Part shown: piece by piece, positions 1-7,384 of the stretch
Numbering within the stretch: the first letter of the stretch is position 1
Layout of the letters: each line of letters begins with the position of its first letter
Origin: QIAW01 sp035487295
Lineage (GTDB): Bacteria > Acidobacteriota > Terriglobia > Terriglobales > Acidobacteriaceae
Direction of reading: 5' to 3'
DNA: 64,000 bases
NCBI GenBank assembly: GCA_035487295.1
Contig: DATHMH010000041.1
Coordinates: 124,001-188,000, forward strand
Translations under genes and position numbers: made by a program
The notes under the pieces: generated by a model
What the model saw: only the letters and a program-made list of their open reading frames with translations
Database searches by the model: none
Told to the model about the DNA's origin: nothing

Positions 1-293
1 ACATCGGGGCGCTCATCGCGGTCAACTTTTACCGCGATGAAGTGCTCATTAATGATCTGTGCGACCTCGGGGTTCTCGTAGGATTCGCGGTCCATTACAT
101 GGCACCAGTGGCACCACACCGCGCCAATATCGAGCAGCACGGGCTTGTTCTGCTGCTGGGCCACGGCAAAGGCCGCCTCTCCCCACTCATGCCAGTGGAT
201 AGGCTGGTGCATGGCCGAGCGCAGGTAAGAAGAAGAGGCCTGCGCCAGGGAATTCAGAGACTCGCTTGTCTGCATGGTATTTTCCGTAGCCAT
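1..293 (-). CDS. DUF255 thioredoxin-like protein (YyaL/SPATA20 type), N-terminal part
   Basis: The gene runs off the left window edge, so only its first 97 codons are visible. They encode the N-terminal thioredoxin-like half of the DUF255 family: an HWHEWG segment at residues 33-38 and the family signature WCHWCHVM at residues 60-67, with paired cysteines C61 and C64. Known members are roughly 600-700 residues long and carry a C-terminal helical barrel, which would lie outside this window. The biochemical role of the family is not settled; the cysteine pair suggests a redox or metal-related function (inference). The start is the ATG at 293; no strong Shine-Dalgarno sequence precedes it, and a second in-frame ATG lies six codons later. 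The next gene to the right is also on the minus strand. Confidence 0.88.
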   Translation of the reverse strand, partial: MATENTMQTSESLNSLAQASSSYLRSAMHQPIHWHEWGEAAFAVAQQQNKPVLLDIGAVWCHWCHVMDRESYENPEVAQIINEHFIAVKVDRDERPD

Positions 294-427
294 ATCACTT
301 CAGTCTACGCCATTCCTATTCGCTCCTGTGACTCTTCGGTCGACCCCGAGCGATTGCAGAATGGAGCGATGGCAAGCTACAAACGAGAGCGACCGAACAG
401 CTGGACTTATGCCGGCTTTGAATGGCT

Positions 428-826
428 TCAGCGCATGCCGGAAAGAGAGCTGGGAAAAGAGGCGGCTTTAATCAGTTGAAACCTCACTGCCACGCCACAC
501 CTGGAGCAAGCAGGAAACGTCTCGGATTGCATCAGGATCACATCATGCGGGGCCCGGTGTTTGTGGTGAAAGACCCTGTAGACTCCGCTTTTTAGAACCT
601 CAGTGCCTGGCGAGGGCCGGTCGAGTGAGGGCAGTTTCTTAGTCTGCCGGCGCGTGTTCGCCGAGGCCACTTTCTTTTCCAGCCTATGTTGCAGGTCTAT
701 TCGGGAAAGAACCGTGTGCAGAATGAAACCGTTCACGCTACGCCGAGACAGCCCGGCGGCCAGACGAATTAAGGCCGCCTCCCCGGGGGTGCAGCGCAGC
801 AACAAGCTGGTCTTTTTCTCTTTCAT
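428..826 (-). CDS. Ribbon-helix-helix-like protein with C-terminal CxxC domain
   Basis: A 132-residue basic protein. Residues 1-50 resemble a ribbon-helix-helix or DUF1778-type DNA-binding fold: a short Lys/Thr/Ser strand, then two helices with the pattern TPGEAALIRLAAGLSRRSVN. A Lys/Arg-rich linker follows. The C-terminal part, from about residue 80, has an aromatic and histidine-rich stretch and a single CSRCG motif, which could be half of a zinc site. I do not recognise the C-terminal domain with certainty. The gene is divergent from gvpA, and the shared 120-bp gap holds a palindrome and a direct repeat, so autoregulation or control of the gas-vesicle genes is plausible (inference). The start ATG at 826 is the first in frame. 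Confidence 0.6.
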   Translation of the reverse strand: MKEKKTSLLLRCTPGEAALIRLAAGLSRRSVNGFILHTVLSRIDLQHRLEKKVASANTRRQTKKLPSLDRPSPGTEVLKSGVYRVFHHKHRAPHDVILMQSETFPACSRCGVAVRFQLIKAASFPSSLSGMR

Positions 827-833
827 CCAGCGT

Positions 834-863
834 ATGCTATCACATTGCTAGCAATGCTATCAC
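834..863. promoter_or_regulatory. Operator-like repeat between RHH gene and gvpA
   Basis: The 10-mer ATGCTATCAC occurs at 834-843 and again at 854-863, exactly 20 bp (two helical turns) apart. The perfect 12-bp palindrome ATTGCTAGCAAT (844-855) lies between and slightly overlaps the second copy. RHH repressors commonly bind such helically phased repeats, and the gene starting at 826 encodes an RHH-like protein, so this is a reasonable operator candidate. There is no direct evidence of binding. Confidence 0.5.
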
Positions 864-882
864 TCTGATATTAGTTACCTTC

Positions 883-911
883 TTGACAAGATTTTCCGAA
901 TGTTAGACTAT
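883..911 (+). promoter_or_regulatory. Putative sigma-70-type promoter of gvpA
   Basis: A perfect -35 hexamer TTGACA lies at 883-888. Possible -10 elements are TAGACT at 904-909 (15-bp spacer, 4 of 6 matches) or GACTAT at 906-911 (17-bp spacer, weaker match). It sits 20 bp downstream of the operator-like repeat and 36 bp before the gvpA start. The -10 assignment is uncertain. Confidence 0.4.
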
Positions 912-946
912 CTAACTTTCAGCGCTCATTCCCTGGAGTAATTTTC

Positions 947-1228
947 ATGGCGGTCGAGAGAGTATCCGGCGGTTCCAGCCTGATCGATGTGCTCGACCGT
1001 GTGCTGGATAAAGGAATTGTCATCGATGCCTGGGTCAGGATTTCGCTGGTCGGCATTGATCTCATTACCGTTGAAGCGCGCGTGGTTGTCGCCTCCATTG
1101 ACACTTATTTGAAATATGCGGATGCCGTAGGTCTGACTGGACTGGTTTCCAGGCCACAGTTGGAGGAAGAAGAGCCGCCTCCTCCCGGCCGGCGCATAGT
1201 CCGCGGAGATCTTCCACGCTCTCGTTAG
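947..1228 (+). CDS. gvpA: Gas vesicle structural protein GvpA family
   Basis: A 93-residue protein whose residues 9-62 match the GvpA/J core: SLIDVLDRVLDKGIVIDAWV followed by the second amphipathic strand-helix block around LITVEARVVVASIDTYLKYA. In known gas vesicles this small hydrophobic protein polymerises into the ribbed shell. The C-terminal tail here is unusual, with an acidic run (EEEE), four prolines, then an Arg-rich end, making the protein longer than the usual 70-80 residues. A GGAG Shine-Dalgarno sequence at 935-938 supports the ATG at 947. The gene leads a plus-strand run with a histidine kinase, a response regulator and a GvpL/F protein. A GvpJ-like minor shell protein is an alternative assignment. 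Confidence 0.85.
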   Translation: MAVERVSGGSSLIDVLDRVLDKGIVIDAWVRISLVGIDLITVEARVVVASIDTYLKYADAVGLTGLVSRPQLEEEEPPPPGRRIVRGDLPRSR

Positions 1229-1238
1229 AGACTAAGCT

Positions 1239-3374
1239 ATGGCGACTCCGCAAATCACAATTGCTCCCCTGAGAGAAACTTTTTCCAAGCCCCTGCAAGA
1301 CAGGCCGGCCTTGCGGCTGCTGAGCGCGGAGCAAAGCGATGAAATCTTCCCCATTCTGATCGAAGAACTTGTGGGCCTGGGTTTTTCCAGGGCCCTGGCC
1401 GTGCTGGTTGACTTCGAAGCCGGCGTTGCCAGGCCGGTTGCAGCTCTAAATTGCTCCAAGAGCATTAAAGAGCACTTCACGGCGCCGCTCTGGGCTGCGG
1501 AAAAACCGCTCATCGCCGCCATGCGGAACCGGCAGCCGGCGGTGATCGATGGTCCGCGCAACGAACGGTTTTTCTGTTATCCCATCATTTACTCCAATGA
1601 GCGATTGTGCTGGGAGGCAGACCGCGAGCACCGCGCCGATTGTCTGGCCATCATGAATTCCCGTCAGGCGAGGAGCCTCGATCTTCTGCAGCAGGTTTGT
1701 GTGGTTTGCAACATGCGCGCCTATTCCGCCGCCGTGCTGGTGGGGGTTGAAAAGGATAGGACGGCTGCCCGATTGGGGAAAGCGGCCGGGTTGATCCAGC
1801 TCGCCAACCGCTATCTTTCCCGGCTGTTCAAGGTCGAGCACTATTACAACCGCATGCGCGACATGGAAATCAACATAGCGCAACGCGACACCGTCATGAT
1901 GAGTATGGCCGATCCGGTGATTCTGACGGATGCTCAATTGAGGGTCATCACCCAGAACCGGGCCGCCGAGCGATTTTTCAAACTCCCTTCCGAGCAGGAG
2001 AGCGCCACGCAAGGCGCGATTCGGGCGGTGGAATTAAACAACCTGCTCTTTTCCGCGACCCTCTCCTCGCTTTCAGTTGCCGGACGTGAGGATAATTCCC
2101 GCGATATTACCCTGGTGGACGTAGAAGAAGGCCGCGAGGTATTGTTCGAGGCGGTTTGCGCCCCAACCATCGATTCCGACGGCTTGCGCTCCGGCCTGGT
2201 TACGGTGATGCGCAACGTTACTGACCTGCGCGGAGCTGACGTCGAGGTCAGGACGAACCTGGAGAAGTTGCGCAACGCCGAGGAGGTGCTTCGCCAGGAC
2301 CGCGACCGCCTCGATCTGGTCATCAGGAACGTGGGCGACCCAATCATTGTTGCCGATCACTCCGCCAAGATGGTGCTGCTTGATCCCCTGGCGCAGGAAT
2401 TGCTGGGTAAAAGGACCGACGAGAACAGCTCAGCCGCCCTCGCCGCCGAACCCAAGATCATCAAGAACCAGGCCAAGATCGACGCCTATCTGCAGGGCTT
2501 TATTTTCTTCTCTACCACGCGTAATGAAACCCGCTCCATCACGCTTTACAATCCGTTGGTTTCGGCCGAAGTGGAATATGAGGTCAGGTCGGGAAAGATA
2601 CTCGACAGCCGTGGGCAGGTTTCCTACTGTGTAACTGTGTTGCGCGACTTCAGCGCCTGGAAAAAGTTAGAGCAACTGAAAACAGAACGCCACATGCTGG
2701 AGATAGAAAAGTTTTCGGCCACCGGGCGGCTGGCGGGCACAATCGCGCATGAGGTCAACAACCCCATGGAAGCCATTAAGAACGCCATTCATCTGCTCGA
2801 CCGGCATGTGGATTCCGAGGGGAAGCCTCTCTACGACATCCTGCTCAAAGAAACCCAGCGCGTTGCCAGCATCGTGCGCCAGATGCTGGGACTTTATCGG
2901 CATGGAGAAAATATCGTCAGCTTCGAATTAAACGCCGTGATTGAAGATACCCTGGCCCTCTTCAACCGGCAGCTCAGTACGCGGGGTGTGACCATCAAGC
3001 GGCAGTTACAAAATATTCCCGCCGTGCTCGGCTCGGCCGACCAGATGCGGCAGGTGATATCGAACCTGGTGGTAAACGCCAGCGATAGTATGGAACAGGG
3101 CGGCATGCTCGTCATCCGCACCCGCTACTATCTCTCGAGCGACGGCCTGCACGGATGGGTGAGGATTTCCATTGCCGACACCGGGTGTGGGATCGATCCT
3201 CAAATAGAGGCCAGCATCTTCGATCCTTTCGTCACCACCAAGGGCGAGAAAGGCACGGGGCTGGGGTTGTGGATCGTAAAGGGCATTATCGAAACCCATC
3301 GGGGAAAAATAAGAGTCAAGAGCAAGTTGGGCAGGGGCACAGTATTCAGAATTGATTTGCCAGTCATTCGTTGA
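1239..3374 (+). CDS. PAS-domain sensor histidine kinase
   Basis: A 711-residue cytoplasmic sensor kinase with no predicted membrane segment. Residues 1 to about 210 form an N-terminal sensory region of uncertain fold (GAF-like at best) holding six cysteines (72, 113, 124, 135, 154, 157), including a CVVC pair. A PAS domain begins near residue 220 (ADPVILTDAQLRVITQNRAA) and a second near 357 (NVGDPIIVADHSAK). The HisKA box is HEVNNP with phosphoacceptor H504. The HATPase domain shows the N box NLVVNASDS, G1 DTGCGID (D647), an F box DPFVTTK and G2 GTGLGL. It begins 10 nt after gvpA and is followed at once by a single-domain response regulator, its likely phosphotransfer partner. The signal is unknown; redox or oxygen sensing would fit the cysteines and PAS domains (inference). 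Confidence 0.93.
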   Translation: MATPQITIAPLRETFSKPLQDRPALRLLSAEQSDEIFPILIEELVGLGFSRALAVLVDFEAGVARPVAALNCSKSIKEHFTAPLWAAEKPLIAAMRNRQPAVIDGPRNERFFCYPIIYSNERLCWEADREHRADCLAIMNSRQARSLDLLQQVCVVCNMRAYSAAVLVGVEKDRTAARLGKAAGLIQLANRYLSRLFKVEHYYNRMRDMEINIAQRDTVMMSMADPVILTDAQLRVITQNRAAERFFKLPSEQESATQGAIRAVELNNLLFSATLSSLSVAGREDNSRDITLVDVEEGREVLFEAVCAPTIDSDGLRSGLVTVMRNVTDLRGADVEVRTNLEKLRNAEEVLRQDRDRLDLVIRNVGDPIIVADHSAKMVLLDPLAQELLGKRTDENSSAALAAEPKIIKNQAKIDAYLQGFIFFSTTRNETRSITLYNPLVSAEVEYEVRSGKILDSRGQVSYCVTVLRDFSAWKKLEQLKTERHMLEIEKFSATGRLAGTIAHEVNNPMEAIKNAIHLLDRHVDSEGKPLYDILLKETQRVASIVRQMLGLYRHGENIVSFELNAVIEDTLALFNRQLSTRGVTIKRQLQNIPAVLGSADQMRQVISNLVVNASDSMEQGGMLVIRTRYYLSSDGLHGWVRISIADTGCGIDPQIEASIFDPFVTTKGEKGTGLGLWIVKGIIETHRGKIRVKSKLGRGTVFRIDLPVIR

Positions 3375-3376
3375 GT

Positions 3377-3790
3377 ATGGACATCGAAAAACAAAACCGC
3401 ACTGTACTGGTAGTGGACGACGAACCGTCGGTCTTATTTACCTATAAACTCCTGGTTGAAAGGGAAGGTTACAAGGCCATCGCGGTGGAGACTTCCAAAA
3501 AGGCGATGGATGTTCTGCATAACACGCAACAGCTGGACTTGCTGTTATGCGATCTTTCTCTGGAAGAAAAACATAACGGCTTCGAAGTGATCGAATTTGC
3601 CCTCTCGCGCTTCAAGCAGTTGCCCTGCGTGCTGTTGAGCGGCTATGCCACCAATCACATTGTTGAGCGGGCCAAGAGCCTTAACGTACCGGTGCTGCAC
3701 AAACCGATTGATATCGAAGAATTCTTGAAGACGGTTACAACCATTCTAGGAGCCGACGATGGCGACAAAACTCAAGCCAAAGAACACTAA
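3377..3790 (+). CDS. Single-domain response regulator
   Basis: A 137-residue CheY-like receiver with no output domain. The acidic pocket is visible in VLVVDDEPS, the phosphoacceptor aspartate in LLLCDLSL, the Ser/Thr switch near VLLSGYAT, and the conserved lysine in VLHKPID. It sits directly behind the histidine kinase: the kinase stop codon is at 3372-3374. ATG 3377 is preferred; a TTG at 3371 would give a 4-nt overlap with the kinase and two extra residues. Neither has a strong Shine-Dalgarno sequence, so translational coupling is likely. Its last 32 nt overlap the start of the GvpL/F gene. With no effector domain it probably acts by protein contact or as a phosphorelay intermediate. Confidence 0.92.
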   Translation: MDIEKQNRTVLVVDDEPSVLFTYKLLVEREGYKAIAVETSKKAMDVLHNTQQLDLLLCDLSLEEKHNGFEVIEFALSRFKQLPCVLLSGYATNHIVERAKSLNVPVLHKPIDIEEFLKTVTTILGADDGDKTQAKEH

Positions 3791-4682
3791 GGCCGGCAAG
3801 CTCAAAGAGGTGAAGCATTCGAACGTGCAGAAAATCGCGCAGGAATATGACGAACTGCACATGGATTTGCCTGCCGCCACCCGCAGGCCGGCGGCGCCCG
3901 GCCCGGAAGCATTGCCACAGGAGGGCGCGGTCTACGTGTATGGGGTTATCTCAGGCGAGGAGACGAGGAACTTTGGCAAAACCGGAATCGGCGGCGAAGG
4001 GGCCGACGTTTTTACGGTCTATTACCGCGACTTGGCGGCCGTGGTCAGCAAGGTCAAGGCCCTGATTTTCGATCCCACCCGTGAAAATGCCCTCGCTCAC
4101 GAGCACGTTGTAGAAGCCGTGATGCGGACTCACACCATCATCCCCATGAGCTTCGGCACGATTTTTCGCTCGCAAGACGACATTCGCGAGGTATTGAAAA
4201 GCATTTACCCATCGCTGCAAGATGTGCTGCAGAAAATGGAGGGGAAAATCGAATTTGGGCTCAAGGTGACCTGGGACCGCGACAAAGTTATTGAAGAACT
4301 GAAGCGCGACGATGAAGAGATCCACAAGTTCAATGCGGAATTAGCGCGCAAGCACCTGCAATCAACCTATTTCGCGCGCATGCAACTGGGGCGAATGATC
4401 GATCGGGCGCTGATCGACCGCAGCGCAGAGATCGTGAGCCAGATTTACACCGATTTGCGGCCGGTCTGCGTCGCCTCGCGGGACAACAAACCCATTGGCG
4501 ACAGAATGATCATGAACGCCGCTTTTCTGCTGGAGCGCAAACGCGAAGAGGAATTCGACCGTACCGTGAACAAAATCTCGCAAAAATTCGGAGACCTGCT
4601 GAGCTTCAAATACACAGGCCCGTGGCCGCCCTACAATTTTGTCAATGTGCGTTTGAAACTGGAGAAAGGCGCGAGCTCCTAG
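3759..4682 (+). CDS. Gas vesicle accessory protein, GvpL/GvpF family
   Basis: A 307-residue GvpL/GvpF-family protein. The core begins near residue 56 with AVYVYGVI, continues through the DLAAVVSKV and HEHVVEAVMRTHTIIPMSFGT signatures around residues 90-130, and ends with the family's C-terminal GPWPPYNFVNVRL. Such proteins are needed for gas-vesicle assembly and are minor vesicle-associated components. Residues 1-55 are a Lys/Pro-rich extension that many family members lack. The start ATG at 3759 has AGGAG at 3748-3752, although it lies 32 nt inside the response-regulator gene. Genes usual in full clusters (gvpN, gvpK, gvpG, gvpJ) are not seen nearby, so the rest is elsewhere or the locus is reduced. 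Confidence 0.9.
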   Translation: MATKLKPKNTKAGKLKEVKHSNVQKIAQEYDELHMDLPAATRRPAAPGPEALPQEGAVYVYGVISGEETRNFGKTGIGGEGADVFTVYYRDLAAVVSKVKALIFDPTRENALAHEHVVEAVMRTHTIIPMSFGTIFRSQDDIREVLKSIYPSLQDVLQKMEGKIEFGLKVTWDRDKVIEELKRDDEEIHKFNAELARKHLQSTYFARMQLGRMIDRALIDRSAEIVSQIYTDLRPVCVASRDNKPIGDRMIMNAAFLLERKREEEFDRTVNKISQKFGDLLSFKYTGPWPPYNFVNVRLKLEKGASS

Positions 4683-4723
4683 GGCGCTTTCTCCTACACT
4701 TTATCGAATCTGCGGATGGTGAA

Positions 4724-5230
4724 TTGAAAAAGAAAAAAAACGCGGTCCAGGCCGGCAAGCCAACGCGTGCAAAGCAGGATTGGCGCAAACGGCGGACTGC
4801 GAAAAGGAACCGAGTCACGCGCCAGGAGCAAACCAAGCAAGAGGTGGCACGCGAACCTTTGAGACGATCGGCAAGTGCGAAACCGCCCACGCTGGCAGTC
4901 CCCGGAATTACACTGTCTAAGCCGTTGAGGCTCTCGATTCCGAAACTAGATCGGCCCAGGCCATTGAAGCTCTCGGTTCCCAAACTAACGCCAGCCAAAA
5001 GGCCCAAACCGGCTGTCTCGCGGCTGGCTCCTCGCAAGCCGGCCAAGCTACCCTTTCCCAAGCCGCCCAAGCGAGGCAGGCTCTGGGTCGCTCCCGACCT
5101 GCATGTGCTCTTGCGAGGACCACAAGGAAATCGCGGAATCCCCCTGCCCGGCATCGAAGGCCATTTGGAATTGGCTGAACGTATGTTGAAAGGTCCTGCA
5201 GTCAGAGAAAGATTCGAGGACATTCCGTGA
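4724..5230 (+). CDS. Basic Pro/Lys/Arg-rich protein downstream of gas vesicle genes
   Basis: A protein of about 168 residues that matches no family I know. It opens with KKKK and is extremely basic. Residues about 60-130 are a degenerate repeat of Leu-Ser-x-Pro-Lys-Leu and Lys-Pro blocks, for example KPLRLSIPKLDRPRPLKLSV, reading as an extended disordered chain. The last 45 residues look folded: LWVAPDLHVLLRGPQGNRG, then an LELAERMLKG helix. The start is uncertain: TTG 4724 follows a weak GGATGG, while the frame stays open upstream to GTG 4622 inside the GvpL/F gene. It lies 41 nt after the GvpL/F stop on the same strand, so it probably belongs to the same unit. A vesicle-associated or nucleic-acid-binding role is only a guess. 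Confidence 0.5.
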   Translation: MKKKKNAVQAGKPTRAKQDWRKRRTAKRNRVTRQEQTKQEVAREPLRRSASAKPPTLAVPGITLSKPLRLSIPKLDRPRPLKLSVPKLTPAKRPKPAVSRLAPRKPAKLPFPKPPKRGRLWVAPDLHVLLRGPQGNRGIPLPGIEGHLELAERMLKGPAVRERFEDIP

Positions 5231-5418
5231 CCGTGTAGCCTCTATGTTGTTATCTTCTGCCGTAAGAGCCCCAGAAGCGCAGGCAATCACCATCCGATAG
5301 AGCATCCTGTGAAGCTGCACGGATACCTCCTAATGGGGAGCATTCCGCACTTCAGCTACTCGCTCCCCGGCCAAACTGGAAGGATTTTGGTACCTGCAAT
5401 ATTGACCTCCCAATATGG

Positions 5419-5443
5419 AAGAGCGGCGGAGCCCGCCGCTCTT
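5419..5443 (-). terminator. Hairpin downstream of VOC gene
   Basis: A perfect 11-bp GC-rich stem (5419-5429 paired with 5433-5443) with a 3-nt loop sits 11 nt beyond the VOC stop codon. On the minus strand it is followed only by CCATATTG, without a clean T run. It could also serve the converging plus-strand gas-vesicle transcript. Confidence 0.5.
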
Positions 5444-5454
5444 ATGGAATCAGA

Positions 5455-5928
5455 TTACGCCGCCTGCATCGCCTTCTTGGCGCGCTCCGCCATCTCTTGC
5501 GGAGCTACATCTTCGATGTGCGTTGCGATGCCCCAGAGATGTCCGAATGGGTCCTGGATGAAACCGGAGCGGTCTCCGTAGAACTGGTCCTGGACCGGCT
5601 TCAGGGTTTTCGCTCCCGCGGAGACAGCGCGCTCGACCACGCGGTCGACATCAGGCAGGTACAAATACAGGCTCACCGGGCTGGCGCCGATGCTGGCGGC
5701 GCTGGCATGCCCCGCGCCCATGTTGGGCTGTTCTTCGGCCAGCATAATGCGCGAGTCGCCAATCTGCAGCTCGGCATGCCCGACTTTGCCGTCAGGCGTG
5801 TCCATGCGAAAGACTTCGGTAGCGCCGAAGATTTTTTTATAGTAATCAATGGCCTGGGCAGCGCCCTTGATGATCAGGTAAGGTGTGATGGAGTTGTAGC
5901 CTTTGGGAATAGGCGAGACTTTACTCAT
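5455..5928 (-). CDS. VOC-family protein (PhnB/glyoxalase-like)
   Basis: A 157-residue protein of the vicinal oxygen chelate superfamily, PhnB-like branch. It shows the two beta-alpha-beta-beta-beta modules: SITPYLIIKGAAQAIDYYKK at the N terminus and DRSGFIQDPFGHLWGIATH near residues 115-135, where the HLWGIATH signature is typical. The substrate cannot be read from sequence; relatives include glyoxalase-, dioxygenase- and resistance-type proteins. ATG 5928 is chosen because AAGGAG lies at 5935-5940, 6 nt upstream; the longer frame to 6144 has no such support and reads through word-repeat DNA. The gene is monocistronic, with a hairpin directly after its stop codon. Confidence 0.88.
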   Translation of the reverse strand: MSKVSPIPKGYNSITPYLIIKGAAQAIDYYKKIFGATEVFRMDTPDGKVGHAELQIGDSRIMLAEEQPNMGAGHASAASIGASPVSLYLYLPDVDRVVERAVSAGAKTLKPVQDQFYGDRSGFIQDPFGHLWGIATHIEDVAPQEMAERAKKAMQAA

Positions 5929-6050
5929 GATTTTCTCCTTCAGATTGCAGGTTGAAGGTTGAGGGTTTGCCGCACGCAGACTACACGCGCGACGAAGCAT
6001 CCCTCTATGGAAACACAAGTTGAGAGCTGGCTCAAGGTGATAGCTGGAAA

Positions 6051-6092
6051 ACAAAGGGCAAACCACAAAGGACACAAAGGGCGCGAAGGAGA
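6051..6092. repeat. Word repeat, CACAAAGG family
   Basis: The 307-bp gap 5929-6235 carries reiterated ACAAAGG/GACACAAAGG/GCGAAGG words at 6051-6092, the reverse complement of the CCTTTGTG and CCTTCGTG words seen near 13.7, 23.4, 47.8, 57.0 and 58.5 kb. A GTTGAAGGTTGAGG stretch lies at about 5951-5964. No gene is supported in the gap. Confidence 0.55.
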
Positions 6093-6235
6093 GATGTGCC
6101 ATAGGCGGGCCGGTGCATTCTCCGCCCCTCCGCGGTAGGTTCATGCTCCCGCTTTACTAAATTGCATCCAACCCTGAAAATAAGAGATTCGCCCGCCGTG
6201 AACCACGTAAACTGAGGGCAAGGAGAGCTTATACA

Positions 6236-6421
6236 ATGCAAGCCACCGGCGAGATCATTCGCATGATGAACTACGTAGACGATATTGCCGCTACCCTGCG
6301 GCGCATCAGTGCCAACCTTTCTTCCATGTCAGCCGAGGAGCGCAAGCGCCTGGCCGAGTACATGCGCAACTCCGAGCCCAACTACGTCAAGATTCTGGAG
6401 AGCCTGGAGAAGGGCCAGTAA
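6236..6421 (+). CDS. Small helical protein upstream of hydroxyacyl-CoA dehydrogenase
   Basis: A 61-residue, mostly helical and charged protein with no recognised family. It reads as two amphipathic helices: residues 10-30 (VDDIAATLRRISANLSSM) and 33-60, with alternating acidic and basic residues. The ATG at 6236 has AGGAGAG at 6221-6227, a strong site. The stop codon abuts the ATG of the dehydrogenase (6422) with no gap, so the two are translationally coupled. The frame is open, properly initiated and tightly joined to a real gene, which supports a genuine small protein. Its role is unknown; a helper or regulatory partner of the enzyme is conceivable. Confidence 0.65.
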   Translation: MQATGEIIRMMNYVDDIAATLRRISANLSSMSAEERKRLAEYMRNSEPNYVKILESLEKGQ

Positions 6422-7273
6422 ATGCCCGAGGTCCGGACCGTTGCCGTCATCGGCGCCGGCATCATGGGACGCGGCATCGCCCACGCCGCCGCTCTGGGCG
6501 GATACAGAACCATCCTGGAAGACATTCTGTCGGCCAGCCTGAGGAAAGCCGAAAATGAAATCCGCTCCAATCTGGAAAAAGCCGTCGAGTTGGGCAAGGT
6601 CAAAAAGGAAGAAGCTGACGCAGCTTTTGCCCGCATAGAATATGCCGGCACGGTGGAAGAAGCCGCCCGCGCCGCAGACCTGGTGATAGAAGCCGTTCCT
6701 GAAGAGATGGAATCGAAGATCGAAATCTTCACCCTGCTCGATAAAGTTTGCCGCCCCGGGACCATTATTGCTTCCAATACTTCGTCGTTGAGCATCACAG
6801 AAATTGCCTCGGTAACCTACCGTGCTCCCAAGTGCCTGGGAATGCACTTCTTCAATCCTGTGCACAAGATGAAGCTGCTGGAAATTATTCGTGCTCTCGA
6901 GACTGACGACGAAACCCTGGCGGCTGCCATTGAAGTTGGCCGCCGGATGGGAAAAGAAGTTGTGGTTGTGAAAGAATCGCCCGGCTTCATTACCAGCCGC
7001 ATCAATGCCATGATCGGCAACGAGGCTTTTTACATATTGCAGGAAGGCATTGCCTCCGCCGCCGACATCGATAAGGCCCTAAAGCTTGGATTGAACCATC
7101 CTATGGGGCCGTTCGAGCTGGTAGACCTGGTTGGCCTGGATACGCGCCTGCATATCCTCGAATATCTGCATAAATCGCTGGGTGAAAAGTTTCGTCCCTG
7201 TCCGTTGCTGGTGCAATACGTTAAGGCTGGACGCCTGGGACGCAAATCGGGCAAGGGGATCTATGAATATTAG
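6422..7273 (+). CDS. hbd: 3-hydroxybutyryl-CoA / 3-hydroxyacyl-CoA dehydrogenase
   Basis: A 283-residue NAD(P)-dependent 3-hydroxyacyl-CoA dehydrogenase, the usual length for the single-function Hbd/PaaH type. The Rossmann motif is VAVIGAGIMGRGIAHAA at residues 7-23. The catalytic histidine lies in LGMHFFNPVHKMKLLEI (H142), and the dimerisation domain has the typical SPGFITSRI and LGLNHPMGPFELVDLVGLD blocks. It oxidises 3-hydroxyacyl-CoA to 3-oxoacyl-CoA, or the reverse, in beta-oxidation or butyrate/PHB-type metabolism. The gene starts immediately after the stop codon of the 61-residue protein. No thiolase or enoyl-CoA hydratase lies nearby, so its pathway partners are elsewhere. Chain-length preference cannot be read from the sequence. 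Confidence 0.93.
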   Translation: MPEVRTVAVIGAGIMGRGIAHAAALGGYRTILEDILSASLRKAENEIRSNLEKAVELGKVKKEEADAAFARIEYAGTVEEAARAADLVIEAVPEEMESKIEIFTLLDKVCRPGTIIASNTSSLSITEIASVTYRAPKCLGMHFFNPVHKMKLLEIIRALETDDETLAAAIEVGRRMGKEVVVVKESPGFITSRINAMIGNEAFYILQEGIASAADIDKALKLGLNHPMGPFELVDLVGLDTRLHILEYLHKSLGEKFRPCPLLVQYVKAGRLGRKSGKGIYEY

Positions 7274-7384
7274 TACTCGATCCTCAGTACTCAGAAAAGA
7301 AGCCTGGAAACTATATTTCATCACCGACGCTGACCGAACAGCGGGGTTGATACAGATGCGAAGGTTCAATTACCAAGGAGGTTT

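Noticed and set aside
42..479. Plus-strand open frame of 145 codons at the left edge
   Set aside because: It is antisense to the DUF255 gene, which carries the clear WCHWCHVM signature; the plus-strand translation has no domain-like pattern.
4642..5223. Minus-strand frame of 193 codons opposite the basic Pro/Lys-rich gene
   Set aside because: The plus-strand product has a folded C-terminal pattern and lies in operon position; the minus-strand product is a Ser/Gly/Arg/Leu low-complexity shadow of the same repeats.
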